From Anaerolineae bacterium (GTDB taxonomy: Bacteria > Chloroflexota > Anaerolineae > B4-G1): a stretch of 31,669 bases of DNA. The position numbers were made by a program, and so were the translations under genes. Shown piece after piece: positions 1 to 8,350 of the stretch (position 1 is its first letter; every line of letters begins with the position of its first letter). The stretch is taken from contig JAUWNP010000034.1 of NCBI GenBank assembly GCA_030612585.1, forward strand, positions 1-31,669, read 5' to 3'. A model generated the notes under the pieces. The model did no database searches. It was not told where the DNA came from and worked only from the letters and a program-made list of their open reading frames with translations.

Positions 1-47
1 CACCACGAGAGCGCTGCCGGGGTGAGATGCGGGGGTATGCCAATCAT
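1..47 (-). CDS. Start of an unidentified gene, cut by the window edge
   Basis: Only the first 15 codons are visible (MIGIPPHLTPAALSW). The ATG at 47-45 overlaps the TGA of the upstream SPFH gene in an ATGA junction. A strong GGAGG ribosome binding site lies 4 bases before it, inside the 3' end of that gene. Both signals argue that this is a real third gene of the SPFH operon and translationally coupled to it. Nothing can be said about its function from so little sequence. Confidence 0.6.
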   Translation of the reverse strand, partial: MIGIPPHLTPAALSW

Positions 48-1372
48 GTTTCCTCCGGTTTCTCGGTGATCTTGCTTTGCAGTAGCGTCAGCGTGTGCAT
101 CGTTTCAGGAGACAAGAGAGCCCGGCTCCGCGGATCGTATAACATCCAGCGCAACGTCTCAATGAAGCGCAAGGCAACGTGATAGGATGATGCCTGCTCT
201 TCGGCGCTGATCAGGGGTTGGAGTGCCTGTGTGATCATCAGGATCATCTCTGCCTGAGCCTGCACCTCTGCCGCTTCCAGGCGAACCATTTCCGCCTCCC
301 CCTCTGCCTGTTGTAGCACCGCCTCCCGCTGCCAATCCGACTGCCAGGCTTTGATCCACTGCTGGGCGACCGTCTCGCTGACCTTTATCTCGCCGAGTTC
401 CACTTTGATGATTTCAGCGCCCAGGCTGCCGACACTCTCGCGCAGTTTGTTTTCCAACTCCTCCCGTATGGCCTGCCGGGGGGGAGTGCTCCCCAGCCTG
501 GGCGGCGCGATGAGCCAATCAAGCCGGTAACCGGAGATGATGCTGCGCAGAGTGCCCTCGGCCTGACCGACGACTACCCGCGCCGGCCATTTCATCTTCC
601 AGGCTTCCTGCTCCGGCTCGTGGATCCAGGTACTCGTGGCTGCCTTGAACACTGCATCTTTTGTGAAAGGATAAGGCATTTTTTCTGTCGGTGACTGGCC
701 TCCGCCGTTTATCTTGAACGTAACGTCAGCCTCGCAGGAAACAGGTATACCCTCTTTCGTCATCGCCTCGACTTTGCAGACCCAGTGTTGGGGCCGTAGG
801 TCAATGATCTCCCAAATTTTCTCAAAACGTCTGAGGGAATAGCGCCCCGGGCCAAGTACCCGCGTCAGCCGGCCGCCCTGTTCCAGTACCACCGCGCTAT
901 CACTACAAATGGCCACCTTCCCCGGTCCACCCAGGCGATCCAGGAGGCTATCCTCTCCTTTGTCAATGTGTCCTTCTTTTACCAACAGGTATGGCCTGGG
1001 CCTCGTGAGGCCAAACGCACAACGATGGAGAAAAGTGTGTGCTTCGCGCAAACTGTTTGTGGCATACAGAGCGTGTATGAAGCGGCTCGCTAGCAGGGGG
1101 ATGAGGATAAGCACCAGCACAGCAGGGAATGTGTTGCGCACGATCACGAGCGGAAAGAGGGCTGTGCTCCCCCAATCCCCATCGTGAAGGAACTCGGCGA
1201 CGATGCCGGGCAGAGTTGTGCCCCGCGCCCCTGCCTCCGCCAACGCGCCGAGAAGCGTCGCGAGCAGGATGACGAGCCCCAGCAACGCGATGTGGAGCGG
1301 GTATCCAGACCCCGATGCTACTTTGCCCCTGTCCTCCAGGTAAGACTCCGGGGACTCTGTCTCTCTCTTCAC
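44..1372 (-). CDS. SPFH/Band-7 domain membrane protein (second of two paralogues)
   Basis: This 442-residue protein has two predicted membrane segments near residues 26-46 and 72-95. A Band-7 (prohibitin/stomatin-like) domain follows at roughly 155-340, then a charged helical stretch at 345-385 containing the QQAEGEAE motif typical of stomatin-type C-terminal coiled coils. SPFH proteins usually form ring or microdomain scaffolds at the membrane; that is family knowledge, not shown here. The gene starts with an ATG that overlaps the stop of the upstream paralogue by 4 bases, so the two are probably coupled and may hetero-oligomerise. Shared blocks with the paralogue include IDLRPQ, EA(M/L)TK(E/D)GI and SIISGY/SIIAGY. 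The exact subfamily is not recognised. Confidence 0.8.
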   Translation of the reverse strand: MKRETESPESYLEDRGKVASGSGYPLHIALLGLVILLATLLGALAEAGARGTTLPGIVAEFLHDGDWGSTALFPLVIVRNTFPAVLVLILIPLLASRFIHALYATNSLREAHTFLHRCAFGLTRPRPYLLVKEGHIDKGEDSLLDRLGGPGKVAICSDSAVVLEQGGRLTRVLGPGRYSLRRFEKIWEIIDLRPQHWVCKVEAMTKEGIPVSCEADVTFKINGGGQSPTEKMPYPFTKDAVFKAATSTWIHEPEQEAWKMKWPARVVVGQAEGTLRSIISGYRLDWLIAPPRLGSTPPRQAIREELENKLRESVGSLGAEIIKVELGEIKVSETVAQQWIKAWQSDWQREAVLQQAEGEAEMVRLEAAEVQAQAEMILMITQALQPLISAEEQASSYHVALRFIETLRWMLYDPRSRALLSPETMHTLTLLQSKITEKPEET

Positions 1373-2790
1373 TTAACTGCTCCACTGATACGTTCCATCA
1401 TCCTCACAGTATCCTCCGGCAACAGCCGCCGCACTAACGGGCGTTTAGCCATCTCCTGCATGATCTCAAGGAACCAGCCAGCGACCACTTCTGCCGGCAC
1501 GGCTGCCTTGGCTGCGCCCAATTGCTCTATGCGCCTGCCGAGGGCCAGGATCATCGAGGTCTGCGCCTCTGCCCGTGCCTGCTCCACCAAACGCAGCCGT
1601 CCCGCCTCTCCCTCGGCCTGTCTGAGCATGATCTTGCGTGTCCAGTCGGCCTGCCAACTCACGGTACGTTGCTGGGTCACAGCCTCGTCCGCGGGGAGCA
1701 GATTGCCGATACCGCCACCTAAAACGTGGATGCCGAGCGGCGTTAACTCCCTTTGCAACCGCTCCGTCAATTCCGCAGCGATTCTGGAGCGCGGGTCCTC
1801 GCCCGGCTCAAAAAGGTCGTAAGGCGCGCATAGTTCATCGAACGTGTATCCAGCGATGATGCTTTGCACGGCTCGCCTGGTCACCATCTCCGGTAACTCG
1901 TACCACTTGCGTTGTTTTGTTCCCCCCGGCACATGTTCCAATTCCTGGGCGTGGAAGGCTTTGAAGACAGCGCTCTTACGATAGGGGAACGATCTGCCCA
2001 GAGATGGCTTCTCTCCTCCAGCCTCTATCTGGCAGGGGGCAAAGGTCGGTACTTTGACGGCGATGCCGTCTTTCGTCAATGCCTCTACGTGCAGGGCGCG
2101 CAACTGTGGGCGCAGGTCAATCGTCTGTACGGGCCGGTCGCGGCGGCCGATGAATACCACGCCAGGTCCTTGAGCGCCTTTGAACTTCAGGCCGTCGGTG
2201 ATGACGATGGCGTACTCGCAGCCGCTGAGCACCAGACCAGGGCCCACAATGTCATAGTCCTCGTTAGAGGTAAAGCGCATGGCGACCCGACCATCCACTC
2301 GCTTGACCAGTCTTTCTTCCTCGTCTGCCGCATCCACGATGACGTAATAAGGGTAGTTCGTCTTGATGGTAAAGGTAAGCAGACAGCGCAGGGCCTGCCA
2401 CCGCTGGTCACGGTCTGAAGGCGGTAGGAGGTAGCCTGCCACGAACCAGAGACCAGGCCCAAAGAGAAGGCAGGCGAGGAGAAGAGTAGCAGGCAGCAGT
2501 ACCCCCTCTCCACCCTTGCCATGGCGTATAATGCCAACACCGTACCAGCAGAGCCACGCAAGACTCAGCAGCGCGGCGACGGGCCACTTCTTCAGCCACA
2601 GGAACAAGGACAGGCACAATAGCAGGGAAACGAGCGCCCAGGCGATGAGGCAGACAGCCGCGAGCATAACCAAGGGTATCTGGAGGGCCCAGGCCAGGGC
2701 AAAGAGGAATATCCCGACAATCAAGAGGGCAACAGCAAGAAGTGTAGGTAGAGAAGATGGATCAGATAAATCGGCTTTTGCTTGCTTCAT
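1369..2790 (-). CDS. SPFH/Band-7 domain membrane protein (first of two paralogues)
   Basis: This 473-residue protein has about four hydrophobic segments (roughly 14-36, 38-66, 69-88, 98-121), a Band-7-like domain around 190-400, and a helical tail with the RQAEGEAG motif shared with its downstream neighbour. I chose the ATG at 2790 because GAGGAA sits 7 bases upstream; a GTG at 2835 would add 15 residues but has no comparable site. Homology between this gene and the next is evident along the whole cytoplasmic part, although this copy has two more membrane spans, so the pair arose by duplication and diverged at the N-terminus. Function is probably membrane scaffolding or organisation; the partner is unknown. 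Confidence 0.8.
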   Translation of the reverse strand: MKQAKADLSDPSSLPTLLAVALLIVGIFLFALAWALQIPLVMLAAVCLIAWALVSLLLCLSLFLWLKKWPVAALLSLAWLCWYGVGIIRHGKGGEGVLLPATLLLACLLFGPGLWFVAGYLLPPSDRDQRWQALRCLLTFTIKTNYPYYVIVDAADEEERLVKRVDGRVAMRFTSNEDYDIVGPGLVLSGCEYAIVITDGLKFKGAQGPGVVFIGRRDRPVQTIDLRPQLRALHVEALTKDGIAVKVPTFAPCQIEAGGEKPSLGRSFPYRKSAVFKAFHAQELEHVPGGTKQRKWYELPEMVTRRAVQSIIAGYTFDELCAPYDLFEPGEDPRSRIAAELTERLQRELTPLGIHVLGGGIGNLLPADEAVTQQRTVSWQADWTRKIMLRQAEGEAGRLRLVEQARAEAQTSMILALGRRIEQLGAAKAAVPAEVVAGWFLEIMQEMAKRPLVRRLLPEDTVRMMERISGAVK

Positions 2791-2876
2791 TGACTCGTTC
2801 CTCGTCACGGCTTGCCTCTGTAGCAACGACTGCACTTGCAGGTATCATTCACAGATGTTGCTTTGCCACTTCCCAA

Positions 2877-2905
2877 AGAATATCACAATTTCACCCCAAA
2901 TGCAA
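2877..2905 (-). promoter_or_regulatory. Possible promoter for the SPFH operon
   Basis: On the minus strand a -35 like TTGCAT (2905-2900) and a -10 like TATTCT (2882-2877) are separated by 17 bases, about 87 bases before the chosen start codon. Each hexamer matches consensus at about four positions, so this is only suggestive. Confidence 0.3.
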
Positions 2906-2930
2906 ATGCCGTTGCCGGGCATACCTGCGA

Positions 2931-3908
2931 TCAGAGTGCCCTGTCCCCATACCCAAACAACCCCGCCGTCCCCCCCGTGTGCCAGAAGAGCACCCGCTCG
3001 CCGGGAGCGAAGACACCGCGGCGGATCAGGTCCAGCAGGCCCCCGAAGGCCCGGCCGGTGTAGACGGGATCGAGCAGGATGCCCTCGGCGCGAGCCATGG
3101 TGCGGATCGCCTCTCGCTCCAACTCCCCCACCACGCCGTACCCGCCGCCCAGGTAGTCGTCGTTCACGGCAAAGTCCTCCGGGACGTAGGTGAGCCCCAG
3201 CCCCATACGGTCCGCCGTGGCCGTCGCCAGCCCCGCCAGCGTGTGTCTCAGCGATTCGGCCCGCGGGTCCACGCTGATGCCCAGGATGCACCCTTCGTAC
3301 CCCAGCGCCCGCGCCCCCACCATCATTCCCGCCTGCGTGCCGCCGCTGGAGGAGGCCAGCACGATATGATCGAAGCGTATGTCCCGCTCCGCGCCTTGCG
3401 CCAGCAACTCCTCCATCGCCGCCACGTAGCCGCTGGCACCAACGGCGTTGCTCCCACCATAGGGGACGACGTAGGGACAACGACCCGCCGCCCGCAACTC
3501 CTCGGCCACCTGGGCCATCGCCTCAGGCAATGGCAGATCGCCCGCCCAGTACACCTCCGCGCCTAGCAGCCGATCCAAGAGCAGATTGCCCAATACCTGC
3601 GGCGGCTCTTCCCCCCGCAGCACCAGCACGCGGGCCAGGCCGAACTTGGCAGCGGCCGCCGCCGTCTGGCGGGCATGGTTGGACTGGGCCGCACCAGCGG
3701 TGATGAGCGTGTCGGCCCCTTGCGCCAGTGCGTCGGCCACCAGGTATTCCAATTTGCGGGCCTTGTTCCCTCCCGTTGCCAGCCCCGTCTGGTCATCTCG
3801 CTTGATCCACAACTCCGGCCCGCCCAGTTGTACCGTAAGGCGGGGCAGCGGTTCTAGTGGCGTGGGCAGATGGGCAATGGACACCCGCGACAGTTTATCC
3901 GCCAGCAT
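2931..3908 (-). CDS. dcyD: PLP-dependent D-cysteine desulfhydrase / ACC deaminase family enzyme
   Basis: A 325-residue fold-type II PLP enzyme. The GGNKARKLEYL block carries the PLP-binding lysine (K49), and AGAAQSNHARQTAAAA forms the substrate/cofactor loop near residues 71-86. Family members either degrade D-cysteine to pyruvate, sulfide and ammonia or open the ring of 1-aminocyclopropane-1-carboxylate; sequence inspection alone does not separate the two, and D-cysteine desulfhydrase is the more common annotation in such genomes. I chose the ATG at 3908 because GGAGG lies 7 bases upstream; an upstream in-frame start at 3983 would overlap the divergent protease gene. Length fits the family (about 320-340 residues). 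It is transcribed divergently from the protease. Confidence 0.85.
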   Translation of the reverse strand: MLADKLSRVSIAHLPTPLEPLPRLTVQLGGPELWIKRDDQTGLATGGNKARKLEYLVADALAQGADTLITAGAAQSNHARQTAAAAAKFGLARVLVLRGEEPPQVLGNLLLDRLLGAEVYWAGDLPLPEAMAQVAEELRAAGRCPYVVPYGGSNAVGASGYVAAMEELLAQGAERDIRFDHIVLASSSGGTQAGMMVGARALGYEGCILGISVDPRAESLRHTLAGLATATADRMGLGLTYVPEDFAVNDDYLGGGYGVVGELEREAIRTMARAEGILLDPVYTGRAFGGLLDLIRRGVFAPGERVLFWHTGGTAGLFGYGDRAL

Positions 3909-3926
3909 ATTAGTACCTCCATGTGA

Positions 3927-3955
3927 TTGTCGTAGTCTCTGGAGTCTGTTATAAT
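3927..3955 (+). promoter_or_regulatory. Promoter of the subtilisin-like protease gene
   Basis: A TTGTCG -35 (3927-3932) and a perfect TATAAT -10 (3950-3955) are separated by 17 bases. The protease ATG begins only 10 bases after the -10, so the transcript would have almost no 5' leader and no room for a Shine-Dalgarno site. Confidence 0.6.
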
Positions 3956-3976
3956 AGGAATCGCCATGAAAGTCAA
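3948..3976 (-). promoter_or_regulatory. Promoter of the D-cysteine desulfhydrase-like gene
   Basis: On the minus strand TTGACT (3976-3971) and TATAAC (3953-3948) are separated by 17 bases, each matching consensus at five of six positions. The -10 overlaps the -10 of the divergent protease promoter by four bases, and the -35 lies inside the first codons of the protease gene. Confidence 0.55.
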
Positions 3977-6900
3977 CCGCCACCTCACAGTACTCGTGCT
4001 TGTGCTCACCCTGCTGGCGGTCCGCAGTAGCGCAGCCACCGGGCAGATACCCTCCCAGCGCCTGCCATTTTCCTTTCCGGCGAATGTCATCCCTGCGTGG
4101 GCACTCCCCACACCCCCCCCCTCCTCACCGGGCTCACTGGGGAGAATCGAGGCGGGGAGCGGCCCCATCGAGCCGGAATTACTGCGGGCGTTACTGACAG
4201 CCAAGCCCGACGAGCGTTTTCGCATCATCGTACACCTGCGCGAGCAGGCCGATCCCCAAGCAGTGATCGCCGGAGCGCTGAACGCGACCGAGGCCCGCTA
4301 TCGCGTCGTCGAGACGTTGCAGGCAACCGCCGCCCGCTCTCAGGCCTCTCTGCAAGCCTACCTGGCCGGCGCCCGCACCACTGGCGCAGTCCACTCCTAC
4401 ACTCCATTCTGGGTCATCAATGGTATCGCCGTCCACGCCGACCGTGACACCGTCTTCGCCCTGGCCGCTCGCCCCGAAGTCGCCGCCGTCCGCCTCGACC
4501 ACTACCGCCAATGGGTAGCCAACCAACCAACTAACCAACCAACTAACCAACCAACCAACCAACTAACCAACCAACCAACCACCGAGTGGGGCGTCGCCCG
4601 CATCCGCGCCGACGACGTCTGGTACACGCTGCACGTCAGTGGCACCGGGGCAGTCGTGGCTGGGATGGACACGGGGGGAGACTGGCTCCACCCGGCCCTG
4701 CAGGCCAACTACCGGGGCTACAACCCCCACGGCCCGGCCAACCATATCTACAGTTGGCACGATGCCACCGGAGGCGGCGCGCTCTACCCGGTGGACGGCC
4801 ACGGGCACGGCAGCCACACGCTGGGCACTATCGTCGGGCAGGATGGTATCGGCGTGGCACCGGGAGCGCGCTGGATTGCGGTCAAAGTGCTCAGTAATCA
4901 GGGATACGGCTACGACTCCTGGATCCACGAGGGCTTCCAGTGGCTCCTGGCTCCCGGCGGCGACCCTGCCCAAGCCCCCGACGTGGTCAACTGCTCCTGG
5001 GGCAACTCCAACGGGTACTTGAGCACCTTCCAGTCCGATCTTCAGGCACTGCGGGCGGCTGGAACCTTCGTCGTCTTCTCCAACGGCAACTACGGCCCTG
5101 GCGGGGGCACCGTTGGCTCACCCGCCTCTTTGCCGGAGGCTTTCGCCGTTGGTGCCAGTGATGCCGACGATGATGTGGCCTACTTCTCCAGCCGTGGGCC
5201 CTCCCCCTGGGACGAGATCCGCCCCCACGTCGTCGCGCCGGGCGTGGGCGTGCGCTCCGCCTTGCCCGGCGGCGCCTACGGCGAGAAGAACGGCACCTCA
5301 ATGGCCGCACCCCACGTCGCCGGCATCGTCGCCCTCATGCGCTCGGTCAGTGCCACGTTGAGCATCACCCGCACCGCCTACATCATCACCAGTACCGCCG
5401 TCCCCATCACCGTCCCGGTGCCAAACAACGACAGCGGTTGGGGACGGGTGGATGGGTTCGCCGCTGTGGCCGCCGTCGTCCATCCCGGCTTCGTCACCGG
5501 CGCTGTCACCCGCGCTGGCGACGACGCGCCTATCGCCGGGGCGACCGTCGCCGCCGTGCCCCACGGCGGAGGTGGCGGCGGCACGGCCACGACTGGCGAC
5601 GACGGAGCCTACCTCCTGGCACTGGCCCCCACCGTCTACGACGTGACCGGCTCTGCCTTCGGCTACGATCCGGCCACGACATGGGGAGTCGTGGTGACGA
5701 CCGACACGACGACCATGGTGAACTTATCCCTGACCGCCCTTCCCACCGGCACGCTGCGCGGCGCTGTCACCGACGCGGCTACCGGCAACCCGGTCACGGC
5801 TATTGTGACTGTTCTGGACACGCCCATTGAGACCACCGCCAGCCAGTACGCTTTCGCTCTGCCGTCCGGTGACTATACCGTCCGCGCTCGCAGCCTGGGC
5901 TACCGTATCGTCACCCGGACCGTGCACGTTGATGCCGGAAGTCTCACCGTCGCCGACTTTGCCCTGCCTCCCGCGCCGTCCATCCTGCTGGTAGATAGCG
6001 GCCGCTGGCACTACGAGAGCGAAATCGAGTACTTCCGCCAGGCACTGGACGAACTGGCCTACACCTACGACGAGTTGGCCGTCAGACACCTGCCCGACGA
6101 CGTTCCAACCGCAGCCAGTCTGGCCCCCTACGACGTCGTCATCTGGTCGGCCCCAAAGGATGCACCAGGTCTCATCGGTGCCCAGGACGCCATCATTGGC
6201 TACCTGGATGGAGGCGGGCTGCTGCTACTGACCGGCCAGGACGTGGGCTTCTGGGACGGCGGCGGTGTACTAGGCTATTGGAGTGCCTACTACAACGACT
6301 ATCTGAAAGCCGACTACGTCAGCGACGACGCGCCAACGCGGGTGCTGGAGGGGCTAGGGGGCGACGTCTTCGCCGGGCTGACGCTGACCATCACCGGCGC
6401 GGGTGGCGCCGACAACCAGGATTACCCCGACGAGGTTGCCGTCGCCGACCCCGATGCGGCTGCGCCGGTGCTGGTCTACCAGGAGGGTGAGTGCGGCGGA
6501 GTGCGCGTCGGTACGTGCCTGGACTACCGCGTGATCTACCTCTCCTTCGGCTTCGAGGGCATCAACGATGCAAACACCCGGCGGGAAGTGCTGAACCGGG
6601 CGCTGGACTGGCTAACCTCCCCGCCGCCGGACGTAGGGCTCGAACTGACGCCCGCCTCTCAGATGCGGATCGGTCTCCCCGGCACCGTCGTCACCCACGC
6701 GCTGCGGGTGCGCCACGTGGGTCAGAGAGGTGTCACAGATACTGTGAGCCTCTCGCTCGACGGTGCATCCTGGGACACCCAACTGAGCGCCCCAACGCTC
6801 GCCCTGTCTCCCTGCACCTCGGGCGCTGTCGTTCTCAGCGTCACCATCCCCGCCATCGCTACCTGGGACACCCGCGACGTGGTCACGCTCACCACTCGCT

Positions 6901-8345
6901 CGTCACTCTCGCCAGTGCTGGTGCTAAGCGCCACCCTCACGACCAAGGTTCCTGCACCGGTGCTGCTGGTGGACGACGACCGCTGGTACGACCAGGAGGC
7001 CAAGTACGAAGCAGCGTTGGTGGCCGGCGATTTCCCCTACGACTACTGGCGTACCGGATGGGCCTATGGCGAGCCCTCGGCGGGCAGTCCACCGCTGGAC
7101 GTTCTACAACGCTACCCCGTCGTCGTCTGGTTCACCGGCTACGACTGGTACGCTCCGCTGACTGACGAGGAAGAGGTGGTGCTGGCGGATTACCTGGACG
7201 GTGGCGGACGGCTGTTTCTCTCCGCCCAGGACTACCTGTATTACCACTCCGGTAGCGATTTCAGCCGGGACTACCTGGGCGTGCTGACCTACACCGAGGA
7301 TGTGACGCCGACTCTGGCGCGGGGTGTGCCGGAGAACCTCATCGGCGACCGGTTGGGACCTTACCCGCTGTCCTACCCTTTCACCAACTGGTCCGACTCG
7401 CTTGTACCCACTCCTGGCACGACGGTTTCCCTCCGCGATCAGGGCCGCCAGCCCGTCGCGCTGGCGCGGCGGGAGGGGGACTACAAGACGGTCTTTTTCT
7501 CCTTCCCCTTCGAGACACTGCCGGAGGCGGGTCGGGCCGAGGTGATGGAGCGCATCGCCGGCTGGCTGAGTTGGCTGGGGGGCTCGACCTTCGCTGCCGA
7601 CAGGGGAGCGGTCGCCCCCAACGATACCCTCACCTACACCCTGATGATACAGAACGATGGCTTCGCCACCGTCACCGCCTCACTTTCCAATACCCTTCCG
7701 GCCGACCTGCATCTCGTCTCCGGCAGCGTCACGGGTCCCGGCAGTTACGACCCGGTCACCCGTCGCCTCTCCTGGAGCGGTCCTCTTGGCCCCGGCGCGG
7801 CTGTCACCTTTACGTATCGCGTCACCGTCGCGACGGGCCTGCCGGCCGGCACAGACATCGCCAACACAGCCCGCTTGGGGCTGGAGGATCACGCCATCCG
7901 CTTCCACCGCACCGCCGTCGTGCGGGTGGACGCGCCGGACCTCTCCCCATCGGCCTTCTCGTGCACCCCGTCTCCTGCGCGGTCTGGAGCAGTCGTCACC
8001 TGCACGCTGGTGCTGCGCAACACCGGCGTCGCCGACGCATCCACGGCAACCATCTCCAACACGCTTCCCTCGGGGATGGAGTTGGTGCCTGGCTCCGCTT
8101 CCTCCGGCGGCGTGGGCGTCGTGCTAGAGGCCGCTAACGGCGTGGCGTGGGAGGGACTGACCGGTGTGGGAGGGGCTGTCACCATCACCTACCGGGCTTC
8201 TGCCCCTCCGGAAGTACGCCACGGCTGGGTCTACAACCAGGTCTTCGTGGAGGATGGGACGGGGGGCGAGTGGGAGCGAGGGGACTGGCTGGAGATCGAG
8301 CCGCTGCGTCGCTACTTCCCGCTGATATTCAAGAACAGCCCGTAA
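3966..8345 (+). CDS. Large secreted subtilisin-like (S8) serine protease
   Basis: This 1459-residue protein begins with a signal peptide (about 1-25), then an inhibitor-I9-like propeptide (about 85-180) and a linker of NQPT repeats (about 186-206). The S8 catalytic domain (about 207-500) shows Asp235 (GMDTG), His281 (HGHGSHTLG), oxyanion Asn375 (SNGNYG) and Ser445 (NGTSMAAPHVAG). After it come two carboxypeptidase-regulatory-like folds (about 505-665), two related blocks starting SILLVDSGRW and PVLLVDDDRW, and two DUF11-like repeats near 1205-1430. The C-terminus RYFPLIFKNSP is the short aromatic-Pro-Leu tail I associate with Chloroflexota secreted proteins. The catalytic residues are complete, so an active exported protease is expected. 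Substrate unknown. It ends 5 bases before the convergent recD2-like gene. Confidence 0.9.
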   Translation: MKVNRHLTVLVLVLTLLAVRSSAATGQIPSQRLPFSFPANVIPAWALPTPPPSSPGSLGRIEAGSGPIEPELLRALLTAKPDERFRIIVHLREQADPQAVIAGALNATEARYRVVETLQATAARSQASLQAYLAGARTTGAVHSYTPFWVINGIAVHADRDTVFALAARPEVAAVRLDHYRQWVANQPTNQPTNQPTNQLTNQPTTEWGVARIRADDVWYTLHVSGTGAVVAGMDTGGDWLHPALQANYRGYNPHGPANHIYSWHDATGGGALYPVDGHGHGSHTLGTIVGQDGIGVAPGARWIAVKVLSNQGYGYDSWIHEGFQWLLAPGGDPAQAPDVVNCSWGNSNGYLSTFQSDLQALRAAGTFVVFSNGNYGPGGGTVGSPASLPEAFAVGASDADDDVAYFSSRGPSPWDEIRPHVVAPGVGVRSALPGGAYGEKNGTSMAAPHVAGIVALMRSVSATLSITRTAYIITSTAVPITVPVPNNDSGWGRVDGFAAVAAVVHPGFVTGAVTRAGDDAPIAGATVAAVPHGGGGGGTATTGDDGAYLLALAPTVYDVTGSAFGYDPATTWGVVVTTDTTTMVNLSLTALPTGTLRGAVTDAATGNPVTAIVTVLDTPIETTASQYAFALPSGDYTVRARSLGYRIVTRTVHVDAGSLTVADFALPPAPSILLVDSGRWHYESEIEYFRQALDELAYTYDELAVRHLPDDVPTAASLAPYDVVIWSAPKDAPGLIGAQDAIIGYLDGGGLLLLTGQDVGFWDGGGVLGYWSAYYNDYLKADYVSDDAPTRVLEGLGGDVFAGLTLTITGAGGADNQDYPDEVAVADPDAAAPVLVYQEGECGGVRVGTCLDYRVIYLSFGFEGINDANTRREVLNRALDWLTSPPPDVGLELTPASQMRIGLPGTVVTHALRVRHVGQRGVTDTVSLSLDGASWDTQLSAPTLALSPCTSGAVVLSVTIPAIATWDTRDVVTLTTRSSLSPVLVLSATLTTKVPAPVLLVDDDRWYDQEAKYEAALVAGDFPYDYWRTGWAYGEPSAGSPPLDVLQRYPVVVWFTGYDWYAPLTDEEEVVLADYLDGGGRLFLSAQDYLYYHSGSDFSRDYLGVLTYTEDVTPTLARGVPENLIGDRLGPYPLSYPFTNWSDSLVPTPGTTVSLRDQGRQPVALARREGDYKTVFFSFPFETLPEAGRAEVMERIAGWLSWLGGSTFAADRGAVAPNDTLTYTLMIQNDGFATVTASLSNTLPADLHLVSGSVTGPGSYDPVTRRLSWSGPLGPGAAVTFTYRVTVATGLPAGTDIANTARLGLEDHAIRFHRTAVVRVDAPDLSPSAFSCTPSPARSGAVVTCTLVLRNTGVADASTATISNTLPSGMELVPGSASSGGVGVVLEAANGVAWEGLTGVGGAVTITYRASAPPEVRHGWVYNQVFVEDGTGGEWERGDWLEIEPLRRYFPLIFKNSP
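4519..4581 (+). repeat. Tetranucleotide repeat CCAA/CTAA inside the protease gene
   Basis: Fifteen consecutive 4-base units (twelve CCAA, three CTAA) plus a partial unit. Read in frame, 12 bases give the Asn-Gln-Pro-Thr unit. It encodes the linker between propeptide and catalytic domain. Confidence 0.95.
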
Positions 8346-8350
8346 CTGGA

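Noticed and set aside
1184..1822. Long plus-strand open frame of 212 codons
   Set aside because: It lies antisense to both SPFH genes, has an Arg/Ser/Pro-rich composition typical of GC-rich shadow frames, and no ribosome site.
4519..4581. Possible CRISPR-like array
   Set aside because: It is a simple 4-base tandem repeat with no spacers and it is translated in frame.
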